Assembly: GCA_008081045.1 (NCBI GenBank)
Contig: VMDC01000022.1
Span: forward strand, 62,001 to 126,000
Length of the DNA: 64,000 bases
Direction: 5' to 3'
From: Gammaproteobacteria bacterium
Lineage (GTDB): Bacteria > Pseudomonadota > Gammaproteobacteria > Pseudomonadales > Pseudohongiellaceae
How positions within the stretch are numbered: the first letter of the stretch is position 1; each line of letters opens with the position of its first letter. Below, piece after piece: positions 48,928 to 58,335 of the stretch. The notes beneath the pieces are model-generated. The model did no database searches, had not been told where the DNA came from, and saw only the letters and a program-made list of their open reading frames with translations. A program made the translations under genes and the position numbers.

Positions 48928-51711
48928 ATGAAACGCATGCTAATCAACGCTTCGCAGGAAGAGGAATTCCGCGTTGCTCTTGTCGACGGACAGCGACTCT
49001 ACGACCTTGACATCGAAAACCGAACCAGGGTCCAGAAAAAAGCAAACATCTACAAAGGTAAAATCACTCGCGTAGAACCCAGTCTCGAAGCCGCTTTTGT
49101 GGACTTTGGCGCCGAGCGACATGGGTTCCTGCCCCTCAAGGAAATTTCGCGCCAATACTTCAAATCAGACGCGCCTCGGCAAAGCGATAAAACCACGATC
49201 AAGGACCTGATTGCTGAAGGCACCGAAGTCATCGTGCAGGTCGAAAAAGAAGAGCGCGGCAATAAAGGTGCTGCTCTAACTACCTTTATCAGCCTGGCAG
49301 GTCGCTACCTTGTTTTAATGCCCAACAACCCGAAAGCGGGCGGTATCTCCCGCCGCATTGAGGGTGATGACCGTTCTGAAATCCGAGAGGCACTGCGGAC
49401 TCTGACGATTCCCGACAGCATGGGTCTTATTGTGCGAACTGCGGGGGTTGGCAAGGAGCATGACGAACTGCAGTGGGATCTTGATTACTTATTAGCCCTC
49501 TGGGATTCGATTCAGGAAGCAGGTGCCCAGCGTGCCGCCCCCTTTCTCGTTTTTGCTGAAAGCAACGTCATTATCAGAACGATGCGCGATTATCTGAGAA
49601 AAGAAATCGGTGAGGTCCTGATAGATACAGAAGAATCTCATGCTGAAGCGCTCAGCTTTATTCAGCAGGTCATGCCTCAATACGAGAGCCGCATTAAGCT
49701 CTACGACGACAAGTTGCCTTTATTTAACCGCTACCAGATTGAGGCGCAAATAGAGAGCGCCTTTGAGCGGGAGGTTACCCTCCCATCCGGAGGCTCTGTG
49801 GTTATTGATCCGACGGAAGCGCTGATCTCAATTGATATCAATTCATCGCGGGCGACAAGAGGGGCAGATATTGAGGAAACCGCTCTTAATACAAACCTTG
49901 AAGCTGCGGATGAAATTGCCCGACAACTTCGCCTGCGCGATATGGGCGGGCTGGTTGTCATCGACTTTATAGACATGACGTCAAACCGGAATCAGAGAGA
50001 AGTCGAAAACCGGATGCGTGAGGCGCTTGAGAGCGACCGCGCGCGCGTGCAGGTCGGTCGGATTTCCCGATTCGGACTGCTGGAAATGTCGCGACAGCGA
50101 TTGCGGCCTTCTCTCGGGGAAACTCAAGCCATTGTCTGCCCGCGGTGCAGCGGCCAGGGCACGATCCGTGACATTGAATCGCTGTCTTTGTCACTACTCA
50201 GAATCATTCAGGAGGAGGCCAACAAAGAGAAGAGCCTTGAGGTCAAGGCAACTGTCCCTCTTGTTGTGTCTTCTTACTTACTGAACGAGAAACGCTCTGC
50301 GCTCTCCGAAATAGAAACACAAAGCAACACGCGCGTAGTTATCGTGCCAAACCCTGAGATGCAGACCCCCCATTATGAAATTGTCGGGGTTAACAGACAT
50401 GCGGAGACCTACGAGGTTGACGCCACCTCGGAACCCGCAGCGGCGGCACAGAAAGTCACGCCGAACACCGAACAGCCTGCGGTACAAAAACCCGCGGTCA
50501 GCAATGCCCCGCCCGCCCGCGCCCCGTCTGAGGAAAAAGGGTTCTTCGCAGCTTTATTCTCCGGACTGGCCGGGCTGTTTTCCGGCTCACCCAAAGAGGA
50601 AAGTCCGAAGACCAAGACACCCGCGCAGAAACGACGGGGTAACCGTAACAGTCGTTCCCGGAATCAAAGGGGAAATCAGCCCGGCAACGATCGAAACAAC
50701 AATCAATCACGCAGGGACAAACGTGACGCACGCGATGACGGGAATAAGAATCCCCGAGATCAAAAGCGCAGAAAACCTCAGGACAAGGCAGACAAAGAGC
50801 CCAATCGTCGCGGTTCCGGAGAGGGGCAGCGGCAAGAGCGGGAGCCCAAGCAAGAAAAGCAAGGAAAATCGAATCGCGATCAAAACCGGCGAAGGCGATC
50901 AAGTCGTGGTGAGTCCGACCAAATTCAGAATCAGTCAGAGCGCCCTTCGACGCATGATGACAACACGGCAGCCGAAAAGTCAGCCCAGAGACGCAGTGGC
51001 GAGCGGCGTCCGCGAAACACCAGTCAGCGTAAGCGAGGACCACGTCCACAGGAGGCGACACACGAAACCCGCCCTTCAGAGGACACCGTTGCCACGGCCA
51101 CAGCGGGGGCGAAAGAAGAGCCAACAACTACACAAGGCAATCCTGCCGGCCGGAAAGAGGCACCAAGCGCGACTCCCGAAGTCACCACTGAGAACATTGC
51201 AGCAGCTGAAACTCCGATTTCTGCGAAGAACGCTAACCCCGACAATACCAATACGAGCGATAGTGCTCCCGAGAAGTCGCCGGCAGCAAATGAACGACCT
51301 ATGAAAGCTGCTGCTTCATCCCAACCGGTTGACAGCGAATCAACTCGGGCAAACACGGACGCGCAGGCTCCAACCGGCGAGCCGACAAGAGCGCATGGGC
51401 CTGATTCTGCAGACAGAACTCCTGAAGGCAACCGCAGCGAACGTTCAGATCAATCCGCGTCAACTCCCCAAACGCGTGCCGAACCGGCCATACCGGCAAC
51501 ACCGCCGGTTGCAGAAACCGAGCCAGCAACGGCAGACAAGGCCAGAAATACGTCTGGAAAGGGGACCGCAGAGAGCCAGCACAAACCGTCTGCACCGGCA
51601 GAGCAACCTGGCGAATCAGGCAGACCAACGTCTGCCGCTAGCGGACGGGCTCCGAATGATCCCAGAGAGGTAAAAAGACGTCAGCTCGGTTCAGAGCAGT
51701 CGCCCGAATAG
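48928..51711 (+). CDS. rne: Ribonuclease E
   Basis: Essential endoribonuclease and degradosome scaffold (927 aa). The N-terminus [20 protein letters not shown] is diagnostic. The S1 domain spans about residues 35-125, the DNase I-like catalytic region includes [21 protein letters not shown] near 290-312 and [13 protein letters not shown] near 346-358, and the Zn-link CPRCSGQG is at about 404-407, the same position as E. coli. [17 protein letters not shown] amphipathic helix around 534-549 matches the membrane anchor. The C-terminal half is low-complexity: an Arg-rich RNA-binding stretch, then Pro/Ala/Glu/Ser/Thr repeats. AAGGA stands 11 nt before the ATG. A terminator follows the stop. Confidence 0.97.
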   Translation: MKRMLINASQEEEFRVALVDGQRLYDLDIENRTRVQKKANIYKGKITRVEPSLEAAFVDFGAERHGFLPLKEISRQYFKSDAPRQSDKTTIKDLIAEGTEVIVQVEKEERGNKGAALTTFISLAGRYLVLMPNNPKAGGISRRIEGDDRSEIREALRTLTIPDSMGLIVRTAGVGKEHDELQWDLDYLLALWDSIQEAGAQRAAPFLVFAESNVIIRTMRDYLRKEIGEVLIDTEESHAEALSFIQQVMPQYESRIKLYDDKLPLFNRYQIEAQIESAFEREVTLPSGGSVVIDPTEALISIDINSSRATRGADIEETALNTNLEAADEIARQLRLRDMGGLVVIDFIDMTSNRNQREVENRMREALESDRARVQVGRISRFGLLEMSRQRLRPSLGETQAIVCPRCSGQGTIRDIESLSLSLLRIIQEEANKEKSLEVKATVPLVVSSYLLNEKRSALSEIETQSNTRVVIVPNPEMQTPHYEIVGVNRHAETYEVDATSEPAAAAQKVTPNTEQPAVQKPAVSNAPPARAPSEEKGFFAALFSGLAGLFSGSPKEESPKTKTPAQKRRGNRNSRSRNQRGNQPGNDRNNNQSRRDKRDARDDGNKNPRDQKRRKPQDKADKEPNRRGSGEGQRQEREPKQEKQGKSNRDQNRRRRSSRGESDQIQNQSERPSTHDDNTAAEKSAQRRSGERRPRNTSQRKRGPRPQEATHETRPSEDTVATATAGAKEEPTTTQGNPAGRKEAPSATPEVTTENIAAAETPISAKNANPDNTNTSDSAPEKSPAANERPMKAAASSQPVDSESTRANTDAQAPTGEPTRAHGPDSADRTPEGNRSERSDQSASTPQTRAEPAIPATPPVAETEPATADKARNTSGKGTAESQHKPSAPAEQPGESGRPTSAASGRAPNDPREVKRRQLGSEQSPE

Positions 51712-51730
51712 GTAACAGCACCTGTGCTGT

Positions 51731-51759
51731 AAAAAAGCCCGGCCAAGCCGGGCTTTTTT
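51731..51759. terminator. Bidirectional rho-independent terminator between rne and etfA
   Basis: GCCCGGC (51737-51743) pairs with GCCGGGC (51747-51753) around CAA, extended by six A on one side and six T on the other. It therefore ends rne on the plus strand and etfA on the minus strand. Confidence 0.92.
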
Positions 51760-51793
51760 ACTTGTTTTAGCGAGATTGCGCGTTATCAGAGGA

Positions 51794-52720
51794 TCAAAGC
51801 GCCTGCTCAAGTTCGGGAAGCGCTTCAAACAAATCAGCTACCAGGCCATAGTCAGCAACCTGAAAGATTGGCGCCTCTTCATCCTTGTTGATTGCCACGA
51901 TAACTTTTGAATCTTTCATTCCAGCCAGATGCTGAATCGCGCCCGATATTCCGACCGCTATATAAAGATCCGGAGCGACAATCTTGCCTGTTTGGCCGAC
52001 CTGATAATCGTTTGGTACGAATCCCGCATCGACCGCCGCACGTGAGGCGCCAATCGCTGCTCCAAGCTTGTCTGCGACCTTCTCAAGCAGGGCAAAGTTT
52101 GAGCCGTCCTGCATACCGCGACCGCCTGACACAATTATAGACGCCGCGGTCAGTTCTGGCCGCTCCGATACCGACAACTGTTCACCCAGAAACCGGGTCA
52201 TGGCTTGTTCTGTCACATGATCGGACGCTGAGACAGCGGCATTTCCACCCTCTCCTGCTTCTGCAAATGCAGTGGTACGGACGGTTACCACCTTAACCGG
52301 ATCAGACGACTGTACGGTTGCCATGGCGTTACCGGCATAGATAGGTCTGACGAAGGTATCAGGAGATTTCACTTCAACAATATCTGATATCTGACCCACA
52401 TCAAGAAGCGCTGCCACACGAGGCATCAAATTCTTTCCGGCCGTAGTGGCTCCCGCAAACAGATGCGAATAGTCGCCGGACACTGCTTTCACAAGAGGTG
52501 CAACCGCCTCTGGCAGCTGATTCAGATAGGCGTCGCCGTCGGCAACTATGACCGCCCGGACGCCTGCCACGCCCGCAGCGGCAGCCGCAGCAGCCTGACA
52601 GTCCGCTCCCGCAATCAACACATCGACAGGCTCGCCGACTGCTGAAGCCGCGGTAATGGTATTTAGGGTAGATTTTTTAAGTGAGCTATTGTCGTGCTCA
52701 GCAATGACTAAAGTACTCAT
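51794..52720 (-). CDS. etfA: Electron transfer flavoprotein alpha subunit
   Basis: FAD-binding subunit (308 aa) that carries electrons from acyl-CoA and other dehydrogenases to ETF-quinone oxidoreductase. The C-terminal FAD domain contains [60 protein letters not shown] and [20 protein letters not shown], the standard order. It starts 5 nt after etfB and ends in a shared terminator with rne. Neither ETF-QO nor an acyl-CoA dehydrogenase is in the window. Confidence 0.97.
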   Translation of the reverse strand: MSTLVIAEHDNSSLKKSTLNTITAASAVGEPVDVLIAGADCQAAAAAAAGVAGVRAVIVADGDAYLNQLPEAVAPLVKAVSGDYSHLFAGATTAGKNLMPRVAALLDVGQISDIVEVKSPDTFVRPIYAGNAMATVQSSDPVKVVTVRTTAFAEAGEGGNAAVSASDHVTEQAMTRFLGEQLSVSERPELTAASIIVSGGRGMQDGSNFALLEKVADKLGAAIGASRAAVDAGFVPNDYQVGQTGKIVAPDLYIAVGISGAIQHLAGMKDSKVIVAINKDEEAPIFQVADYGLVADLFEALPELEQAL

Positions 52721-52725
52721 GATCT

Positions 52726-53475
52726 TTAAATTACCTTCGCTTCGTTTCGCAGCTTCTCAACAAGTTCTGAGACCGACTCAACTTTAATACCTGCAGACCT
52801 CTCATCCGGAGGCGCGACGCTCAGCGTCTTGATGTTAGACACGATCTGCACACCGAGATCTTCCGGAGAAACACTGTCAATAGGCTTCTTCTTGGCCTTC
52901 ATGATGTTAGGCAAAGAGGCATAGCGAGGCTCATTCAGACGCAAGTCGGTAGTTACAACTGCGGGTAACGTCAGCAGAACGGTTTGTTCACCCCCGTCTA
53001 TCTCTCGGGTCACTTCTATTGAACCTGCTTTCAATTCCGCGTTACAGGCGAACGTCCCTTGCGGCATGTCACACAAGGCAGCCAGCATTTGTCCGACCTG
53101 GTTGTTGTCAGTATCGATTGACTGCTTCCCGAGGATGACAAGATCGACCTCTTCCTTTTCGACGATGGCTTTGAGAATTTTCGCAACCGACAAGGGCTCA
53201 GGCGCCTCTTCAGTCTCCACCATAATACCGCGGTCCGCTCCCAGGGCGAGTGCAGTCCTGATTTGCTCCTGGCTGGAGCTAGGACCGACGGAAACCGCGA
53301 TCACTTCCGTTGCATGTCCGGCTTCCTTTAGACGGATTGCCTCTTCCACGGCAATTTCACAGAAAGGATTGATCGCCATCTTGGTATTGGCCAGATCAAC
53401 ACCGGTTCCATCTGATTTAACGCGAACACGCACGTAAGCGTCGACGACACGCTTTACTCCAACAAGAACCTTCAT
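52726..53475 (-). CDS. etfB: Electron transfer flavoprotein beta subunit
   Basis: AMP-binding beta subunit (249 aa) of ETF, partner of EtfA encoded 5 nt downstream. It starts [19 protein letters not shown] at the ATG at 53475, giving the standard 249 residues; the longer open frame to 53559 is not needed. Family blocks include [36 protein letters not shown] and the C-terminal [20 protein letters not shown]. The gap to the DUF1285 gene upstream (53476-53741) carries a 6-bp hairpin (GCCCCT/AGGGGC, 53594-53611) and an adjacent AT-rich hexamer that may be a promoter. Confidence 0.97.
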   Translation of the reverse strand: MKVLVGVKRVVDAYVRVRVKSDGTGVDLANTKMAINPFCEIAVEEAIRLKEAGHATEVIAVSVGPSSSQEQIRTALALGADRGIMVETEEAPEPLSVAKILKAIVEKEEVDLVILGKQSIDTDNNQVGQMLAALCDMPQGTFACNAELKAGSIEVTREIDGGEQTVLLTLPAVVTTDLRLNEPRYASLPNIMKAKKKPIDSVSPEDLGVQIVSNIKTLSVAPPDERSAGIKVESVSELVEKLRNEAKVI

Positions 53476-53741
53476 GGATTCTCCAAAGATAATTACTAAG
53501 AAACAGTAAGGGCCGCCGGTAATTAGAGCGGACCAACCGGCCGCAAGCCTGTCGGACATAAGGCTGCTGAGCCTTGTTCCCGATCATTGACCGGCCCCTC
53601 AGAAAAGGGGCTGTATAATGCCGTTTTTGCCGCAACAGGTCAACTCAATGCTCTGGCAATACCAGGCTAACCTACTGATAATTCAGTAAGTTAGCTGCAC
53701 TCTAAGGTGGATTTGCTGGTTATGCTATTCGCGAAGCAGAA

Positions 53742-54296
53742 TCAATCCAGCGGAAAAAAGATACCGCTACTGAAAACGCCCAGTCTGGGCGCCTCTTGCA
53801 GCTCATGCTCCACGGCGATCTCAGCCAATCGATAAAAAACTGCCCGACTCAAAAGCCCGCTCAGACCATGGCGCACATGGATTATCGGATGCGGGAAGTC
53901 ATCTCCGCCGATCGCTTCCACAGACAGAACATGCTCACTGTCTGCGATAACCTGCTCATCGGTGCTGGTGTGAAACAGAATGACCTGGTTGCCATTTGGC
54001 TGGCTCACGTCCATCCCAATAATTAGGAACGGACAGCATTCAACCGTAATGCCGACTTTTTCAGCTGGAGTCACCAGATAATAGCGATCATCCTCTTTTT
54101 TCAATATCGACGAAAACAGCTTTACCAGCTCTCTGCGTCTGATCGGCCGACCCTCATGGAACCAGGTCCCGTCCCGTTTAATTACGATATCAAGTTCACC
54201 GCAATATGGCGGATTCCAGAGATGCACAGGTGCGGGACCCTTTGGCGCAGCGCTCGAAGCCAGTGTGGCAAGATCTGTGATGCGATCGCTTGGCAT
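53742..54296 (-). CDS. DUF1285 protein
   Basis: 184-aa DUF1285 protein of unknown function. Recognisable family blocks are LWNPPYCGELDIVIKRDGTW near residues 26-45, followed by FHEGRPIRRRELVKLFSSIL, DDRYYLVTPAEKVGI, and the C-terminal HGLSGLLSRAVFYRLAEIAV. No signal peptide or membrane segment is evident. It lies alone on the minus strand, divergent from mnmH across 160 bp and upstream of etfB. The start is the ATG at 54296. Confidence 0.85.
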   Translation of the reverse strand: MPSDRITDLATLASSAAPKGPAPVHLWNPPYCGELDIVIKRDGTWFHEGRPIRRRELVKLFSSILKKEDDRYYLVTPAEKVGITVECCPFLIIGMDVSQPNGNQVILFHTSTDEQVIADSEHVLSVEAIGGDDFPHPIIHVRHGLSGLLSRAVFYRLAEIAVEHELQEAPRLGVFSSGIFFPLD

Positions 54297-54456
54297 GAAA
54301 GTATGAGCTCGGTTCAGTCAGCTTGTATTCTGGACTTACTTCCCCGAAATAGCTATTCCACAAACTTCCGATTCAGCCATCGAGTTCTGACGAGCCTGCG
54401 ACGCGGCGTGGTACACTCTGGGAGAATACACGCCACATCAAGAAAGACTCAATGAC

Positions 54457-55566
54457 ATGAGCAAAATCGTCTCTTCAGAGGCTTTTTCCGATTTATTCTG
54501 TCAGGACATCCCCTTTCTCGATGTTCGGGCACCCTGCGAATTCTCTCGCGGTGCATTCCCGAATACCACCAACCTCCCTCTGCTGTCTGACAGCGAGCGT
54601 GAAGCAGTCGGCACCGTTTATAAAAAAAACGGCAAATCAGCGGCGATAGCACTTGGACACCGCCTGGTGAATGCTGAGGCTAAAGAGCGCTTACTTGTGA
54701 GCTGGATGGATTACATGAATACCAGCCCCAATGCGGTATTGTTCTGTCAGCGCGGGGGGCTTCGGTCACAAACAGTTCAGACCTGGCTGGCCGAGGCCGG
54801 CTGCACCATTGTCCGCGCACAAGGTGGCTACAAATCCCTGCGTCGACATCTGATAGATGCAACGGATCAATTCGCCAGCAGTGGACAGCTTGTGCTCGTG
54901 GCCGGGAAAACAGGCAGTGGCAAAACTCACTTTATTAATTCCTTGCCATGCAGTATCGATCTTGAAGGTCTCGCCAATCATCGGGGTTCCGCATTTGGCC
55001 GTCGCGTCAGCCCTCAACCGTCTCAGGCTAGCTTCGAAAATGCCTTGGGAATTGCTCTCATTAAGACAACAGGTCAGACCTCTTCAGTGGTTGCGGTAGA
55101 AGATGAAAGCCACGCGATAGGCTCACTTTCGATTCCCCATAAATTTCATCGCGCCATGAAAGAAGCACCCATTGTGCTTATCGAAGAAACACTGGAATCC
55201 CGGATAAAGACTATCCATCTGGACTACATTCAGTCCAACTATCAGGAATTCAGGCAACAGGACACTGCTCAGGCAGACAGCGCATTTTTGAGCTTTCTTC
55301 TCGACTCGCTGGATCGGATCAAAAATCGGTTGGGGTCAGAAAAATACAGCTTGGTTAAAACTCTGATGGAGGACGCGCTGAAGCAGCAATTTTCGACCGG
55401 AACGCTTGAACCGCACGAGCTCTGGATTGGCGAATTGTTACAAAACTACTATGACCCAATGTATGAATATCAGCTGAGCAAAAAGGCCGGGCGAATCGTC
55501 TTTCGTGGTGAAAAGCAACAGATAAGGCATTGGTTAGCTTCCCAGGCAGAGAAGGTCGACTCATAA
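54457..55566 (+). CDS. mnmH: tRNA 2-selenouridine synthase
   Basis: Replaces sulfur by selenium at the wobble 2-thiouridine of tRNAs, via a geranylated intermediate, using selenophosphate (369 aa). An N-terminal rhodanese domain with the catalytic Cys in VLFCQRGGLRSQ near residue 97 is followed by a P-loop domain with AGKTGSGKTHFINSL near 150 and DLEGLANHRGSAFGR. The C-terminus NYYDPMYEYQLSKKAGRIVF and FRGEKQQIR match E. coli SelU. An ATG at 54452 stops after two codons, so 54457 is the start. SelD is not in the window. The addB-like gene begins 3 nt downstream. MnmA, which makes the 2-thio precursor, is at 13404-14528. Confidence 0.96.
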   Translation: MSKIVSSEAFSDLFCQDIPFLDVRAPCEFSRGAFPNTTNLPLLSDSEREAVGTVYKKNGKSAAIALGHRLVNAEAKERLLVSWMDYMNTSPNAVLFCQRGGLRSQTVQTWLAEAGCTIVRAQGGYKSLRRHLIDATDQFASSGQLVLVAGKTGSGKTHFINSLPCSIDLEGLANHRGSAFGRRVSPQPSQASFENALGIALIKTTGQTSSVVAVEDESHAIGSLSIPHKFHRAMKEAPIVLIEETLESRIKTIHLDYIQSNYQEFRQQDTAQADSAFLSFLLDSLDRIKNRLGSEKYSLVKTLMEDALKQQFSTGTLEPHELWIGELLQNYYDPMYEYQLSKKAGRIVFRGEKQQIRHWLASQAEKVDS

Positions 55567-55569
55567 GCA

Positions 55570-58335
55570 ATGGTTAACAGAGTCTCTCTCGAACCTCTGC
55601 AGCAAGCATTCTCGAAGGGTGCGACAATCTTGGTGCCGAACAATCGCCTCAGAGACGCACTGATCGACTCTTATGCAGTCTCACAGACTAAAGACGTGTT
55701 CGCCACACCACCGGTCATCAGTATCGATGTGTGGATCAGGGAGATCTGGGAAGAGATTGCCCATCAGGGCCTGTCTCCATTTGCAGAACGGTTTCCGCTA
55801 TCTTCATCCGAAGAACTATTTCTATGGACCAGCATCATAGAAAATGAACGGTCAAATACTCCTCTCTTAAACCCGGAAGAAACCGCCCGTTCTGTCAGCC
55901 ACGCCTACCAACTGCTGCGACAATGGAAACTCGAAGAGCTGCATTTCGACACCCTATTGAGCTACCGTATGCTGCCCGATATCGCAGTATTTCTCGACTG
56001 GAAGAAGCAGTTTGAAGCGCTTTGCCAGAGGGAAAAACTGGCCAGTCTCGCCGACTGTCTGGCACTGATCAACACGTATTTTCGCACCTGTGAGCATTCA
56101 CCTCTAAACGGTTGCTTCTCGCTGTTTGGTTTTTCCACACCGCCTCCGCTTTATGACGAGCTGTTTGACCATCTGAGTCGTTTCCATGAGGTAGAGCGTA
56201 TCGAGCCGGGTCGCTGCAAACCTCTTAAGGACAGAACGCATTACACTTTTGACTCCTGGACGGCAGAACTGGAAGCCGTCAGTCAGTGGGCGTGCGACAG
56301 ACTTCGCGAGGCACCTGGCGCCCACATAGGCCTGATTGGAGAGTTGAATGAAAGCCAGTTAAATGATGTCAAGCTGAGAGTCGAACGCGCACTCAATCAG
56401 CATGCTCTGTTGGAGTTCGGGGCAGTAACCCAGATAATCAACAGCAGTCAGATAGGAAGCACACTGATTCAGGAGCCAGTCATTCATGATGCCTTATTGA
56501 TGATCGGCCTGATCAGAGAACAGCAGAGCGGCGAAGACCTGTGCCGCCTGCTCCATTCGCCTTTCCTGATTCATGAGGAAGACAGCGGCTCAGCACGCAT
56601 TGAGCTGGAACGCGTTATTCGCAAACGACTCACCGCCCGGTGCCGGGTGACTGATCTTCTCTATTTGGCCGGTGAAACGGACAAAAACCATCACTGCCCC
56701 CGGCTCTTTCAGGCACTTGGGAAGCTCCGGGAGCTGCAGCGTAGACATCCGAAACAGACTGACTCTACCAGCTGGATGCAGCTGTTTGTGGACATCCTGA
56801 AAACGCTTGGCTGGCCCGGCACAGACCTGACGCGCCATCAACTGAATGTTCTGGGGCAGTGGCGTGATATTTTGGAGCAGTTCGCTCGGCTGTCAGCGGT
56901 AACAGGGCCGTTCGATCTGAGTACATCCGTGGGCCGTTTACGCCTGCTGTGCCGCTCGACACAAACTCAGCAGTATTTTTCTCAGCGCGCCAATATCGCT
57001 GTCTACAGACCTGAAGAAGCAGTTGGCCTGCAATTCGACCATTTATGGTTCATCAACATGAACGACCAGGTGTGGCCCCCTGGCAGCGCCCCCTCGCCGT
57101 TCCTGCCTTACGGCCTGCAGTTTGATCAAAAAATACCGGGCAGTCACAGCTCTGTGCAATTTACCCAAGCGACAGCTGTATTTGACACACTGAATCATGC
57201 AGCACGACATTCGCTGAAAAGCAGTCATCACCAGTATGACGATGACCAGGAATTCAGGGCCTCGAGCTTTATCACTGATTTTGTTCAGGTGTTTCCTGAG
57301 ACCGACCCCACCCTGTCACTAAAAGCTTTTTACGGATATCTGAATTATGGCAATCAGCAACTCACACAGACAAAAGACGACTCTCACATCCCTGTCTGGC
57401 CCCTCCCGCAGGCGGTTGGAGGACATCAGGTTCTGAGCGACCAGGCCAGCTGTCCATTCAAAGCATTTGCCAGGCATCGCCTGAATGCGTCACCTTTGAG
57501 CCGGTTTGAAATCGGCATAAGCGCTGCCGAGCGAGGCACAGCGCTGCACCACGCCCTGGATCATCTGTTTGACAAATTACCAACACGAGAGGCCTTACAA
57601 GCTCTCAGTCATGAGGAATGCACCTCACTTTGCTATGACGCGGCTGACGTTGCAGTAGGCTATCTGCGTCGAATAAAAAAAGCCCTGATGACGCCCACCT
57701 TTCTCCGTATTGAGAAAGAGCGTACAGCCGAACTGCTCAGCAAATTCCTCAGCAATTCTCATGGTGAGGCCGGACGTCTTCCCTACTCCATCGAAGAAAA
57801 AGAGAAAAAACATCATTGGTCATTTGAAGAATTACAATTCACTTTCAAACTCGATCGCGTGGACAGACTCGACAATAAGTCACTGGCCATCATCGACTAC
57901 AAGACCGGAAAATCTTCTCCCAGCAGCGCTAGCCTGCTTGCAGATCGACCTGAAGATCTGCAAATACCGTTTTACTTTACAGCCATGTCAAGCCTGAAAA
58001 GCAGTCCGATTGGCGCGGTATCCTGGGCCCACATCAATCCGGCCAAGACAGAGTACAAAGGACTGTCCTGCGAAGGTAATTTCCATTCCCGGATCAAGGG
58101 AATTGCGGATCCGGGCAAATCGCAGCAATCGTGGTCGGAATTTGCTGATCATTTTCCCTTACAAATTGCCCGCTTTATTGGCGAGTTCAAGTCCGGCCGG
58201 CTAGTCGTTGATCCCGTGGATTCCCGTACGACCTGTCGCTACTGTGGATTGCACAGTCTCTGTCGCATAAGCGAACAGACTGAAACCGGTGCTGCTGACG
58301 CTGCCAGCTTAACCGACGGTGAGCCCCATGAGTGA
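55570..58335 (+). CDS. AddB-like PD-(D/E)XK nuclease of a double-strand-break repair pair
   Basis: 921-aa protein of the AddB-like family often labelled probable DNA repair protein. The N-terminus (ILVPNNRLRDALIDSYAVS) keeps a helicase-like fold without a Walker A. The C-terminal nuclease has DRVDRLDNKSLAIIDYKTGK near residue 775. The iron-sulfur cysteines are in ASCPFKAFARH (about 627) and TTCRYCGLHSLCRI (about 888-898), the AddB C-(x)n-C-x2-C-x5-C pattern. It ends in ATGAGTGA, overlapping the helicase-nuclease gene downstream, its probable partner. It may replace RecBCD in end processing. Confidence 0.88.
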   Translation: MVNRVSLEPLQQAFSKGATILVPNNRLRDALIDSYAVSQTKDVFATPPVISIDVWIREIWEEIAHQGLSPFAERFPLSSSEELFLWTSIIENERSNTPLLNPEETARSVSHAYQLLRQWKLEELHFDTLLSYRMLPDIAVFLDWKKQFEALCQREKLASLADCLALINTYFRTCEHSPLNGCFSLFGFSTPPPLYDELFDHLSRFHEVERIEPGRCKPLKDRTHYTFDSWTAELEAVSQWACDRLREAPGAHIGLIGELNESQLNDVKLRVERALNQHALLEFGAVTQIINSSQIGSTLIQEPVIHDALLMIGLIREQQSGEDLCRLLHSPFLIHEEDSGSARIELERVIRKRLTARCRVTDLLYLAGETDKNHHCPRLFQALGKLRELQRRHPKQTDSTSWMQLFVDILKTLGWPGTDLTRHQLNVLGQWRDILEQFARLSAVTGPFDLSTSVGRLRLLCRSTQTQQYFSQRANIAVYRPEEAVGLQFDHLWFINMNDQVWPPGSAPSPFLPYGLQFDQKIPGSHSSVQFTQATAVFDTLNHAARHSLKSSHHQYDDDQEFRASSFITDFVQVFPETDPTLSLKAFYGYLNYGNQQLTQTKDDSHIPVWPLPQAVGGHQVLSDQASCPFKAFARHRLNASPLSRFEIGISAAERGTALHHALDHLFDKLPTREALQALSHEECTSLCYDAADVAVGYLRRIKKALMTPTFLRIEKERTAELLSKFLSNSHGEAGRLPYSIEEKEKKHHWSFEELQFTFKLDRVDRLDNKSLAIIDYKTGKSSPSSASLLADRPEDLQIPFYFTAMSSLKSSPIGAVSWAHINPAKTEYKGLSCEGNFHSRIKGIADPGKSQQSWSEFADHFPLQIARFIGEFKSGRLVVDPVDSRTTCRYCGLHSLCRISEQTETGAADAASLTDGEPHE

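Noticed and set aside
50375-51304. Overlapping open frames in the rne C-terminal region (plus, and 50498-51127 minus)
   Set aside because: They arise from the GC-rich, low-complexity coding sequence of RNase E and have repetitive composition.
53614-53619. Perfect plus-strand TATAAT between etfB and the DUF1285 gene
   Set aside because: No -35 at 16-18 bp, and a transcript from it would run antisense to the DUF1285 gene; probably chance or part of a minus-strand promoter.
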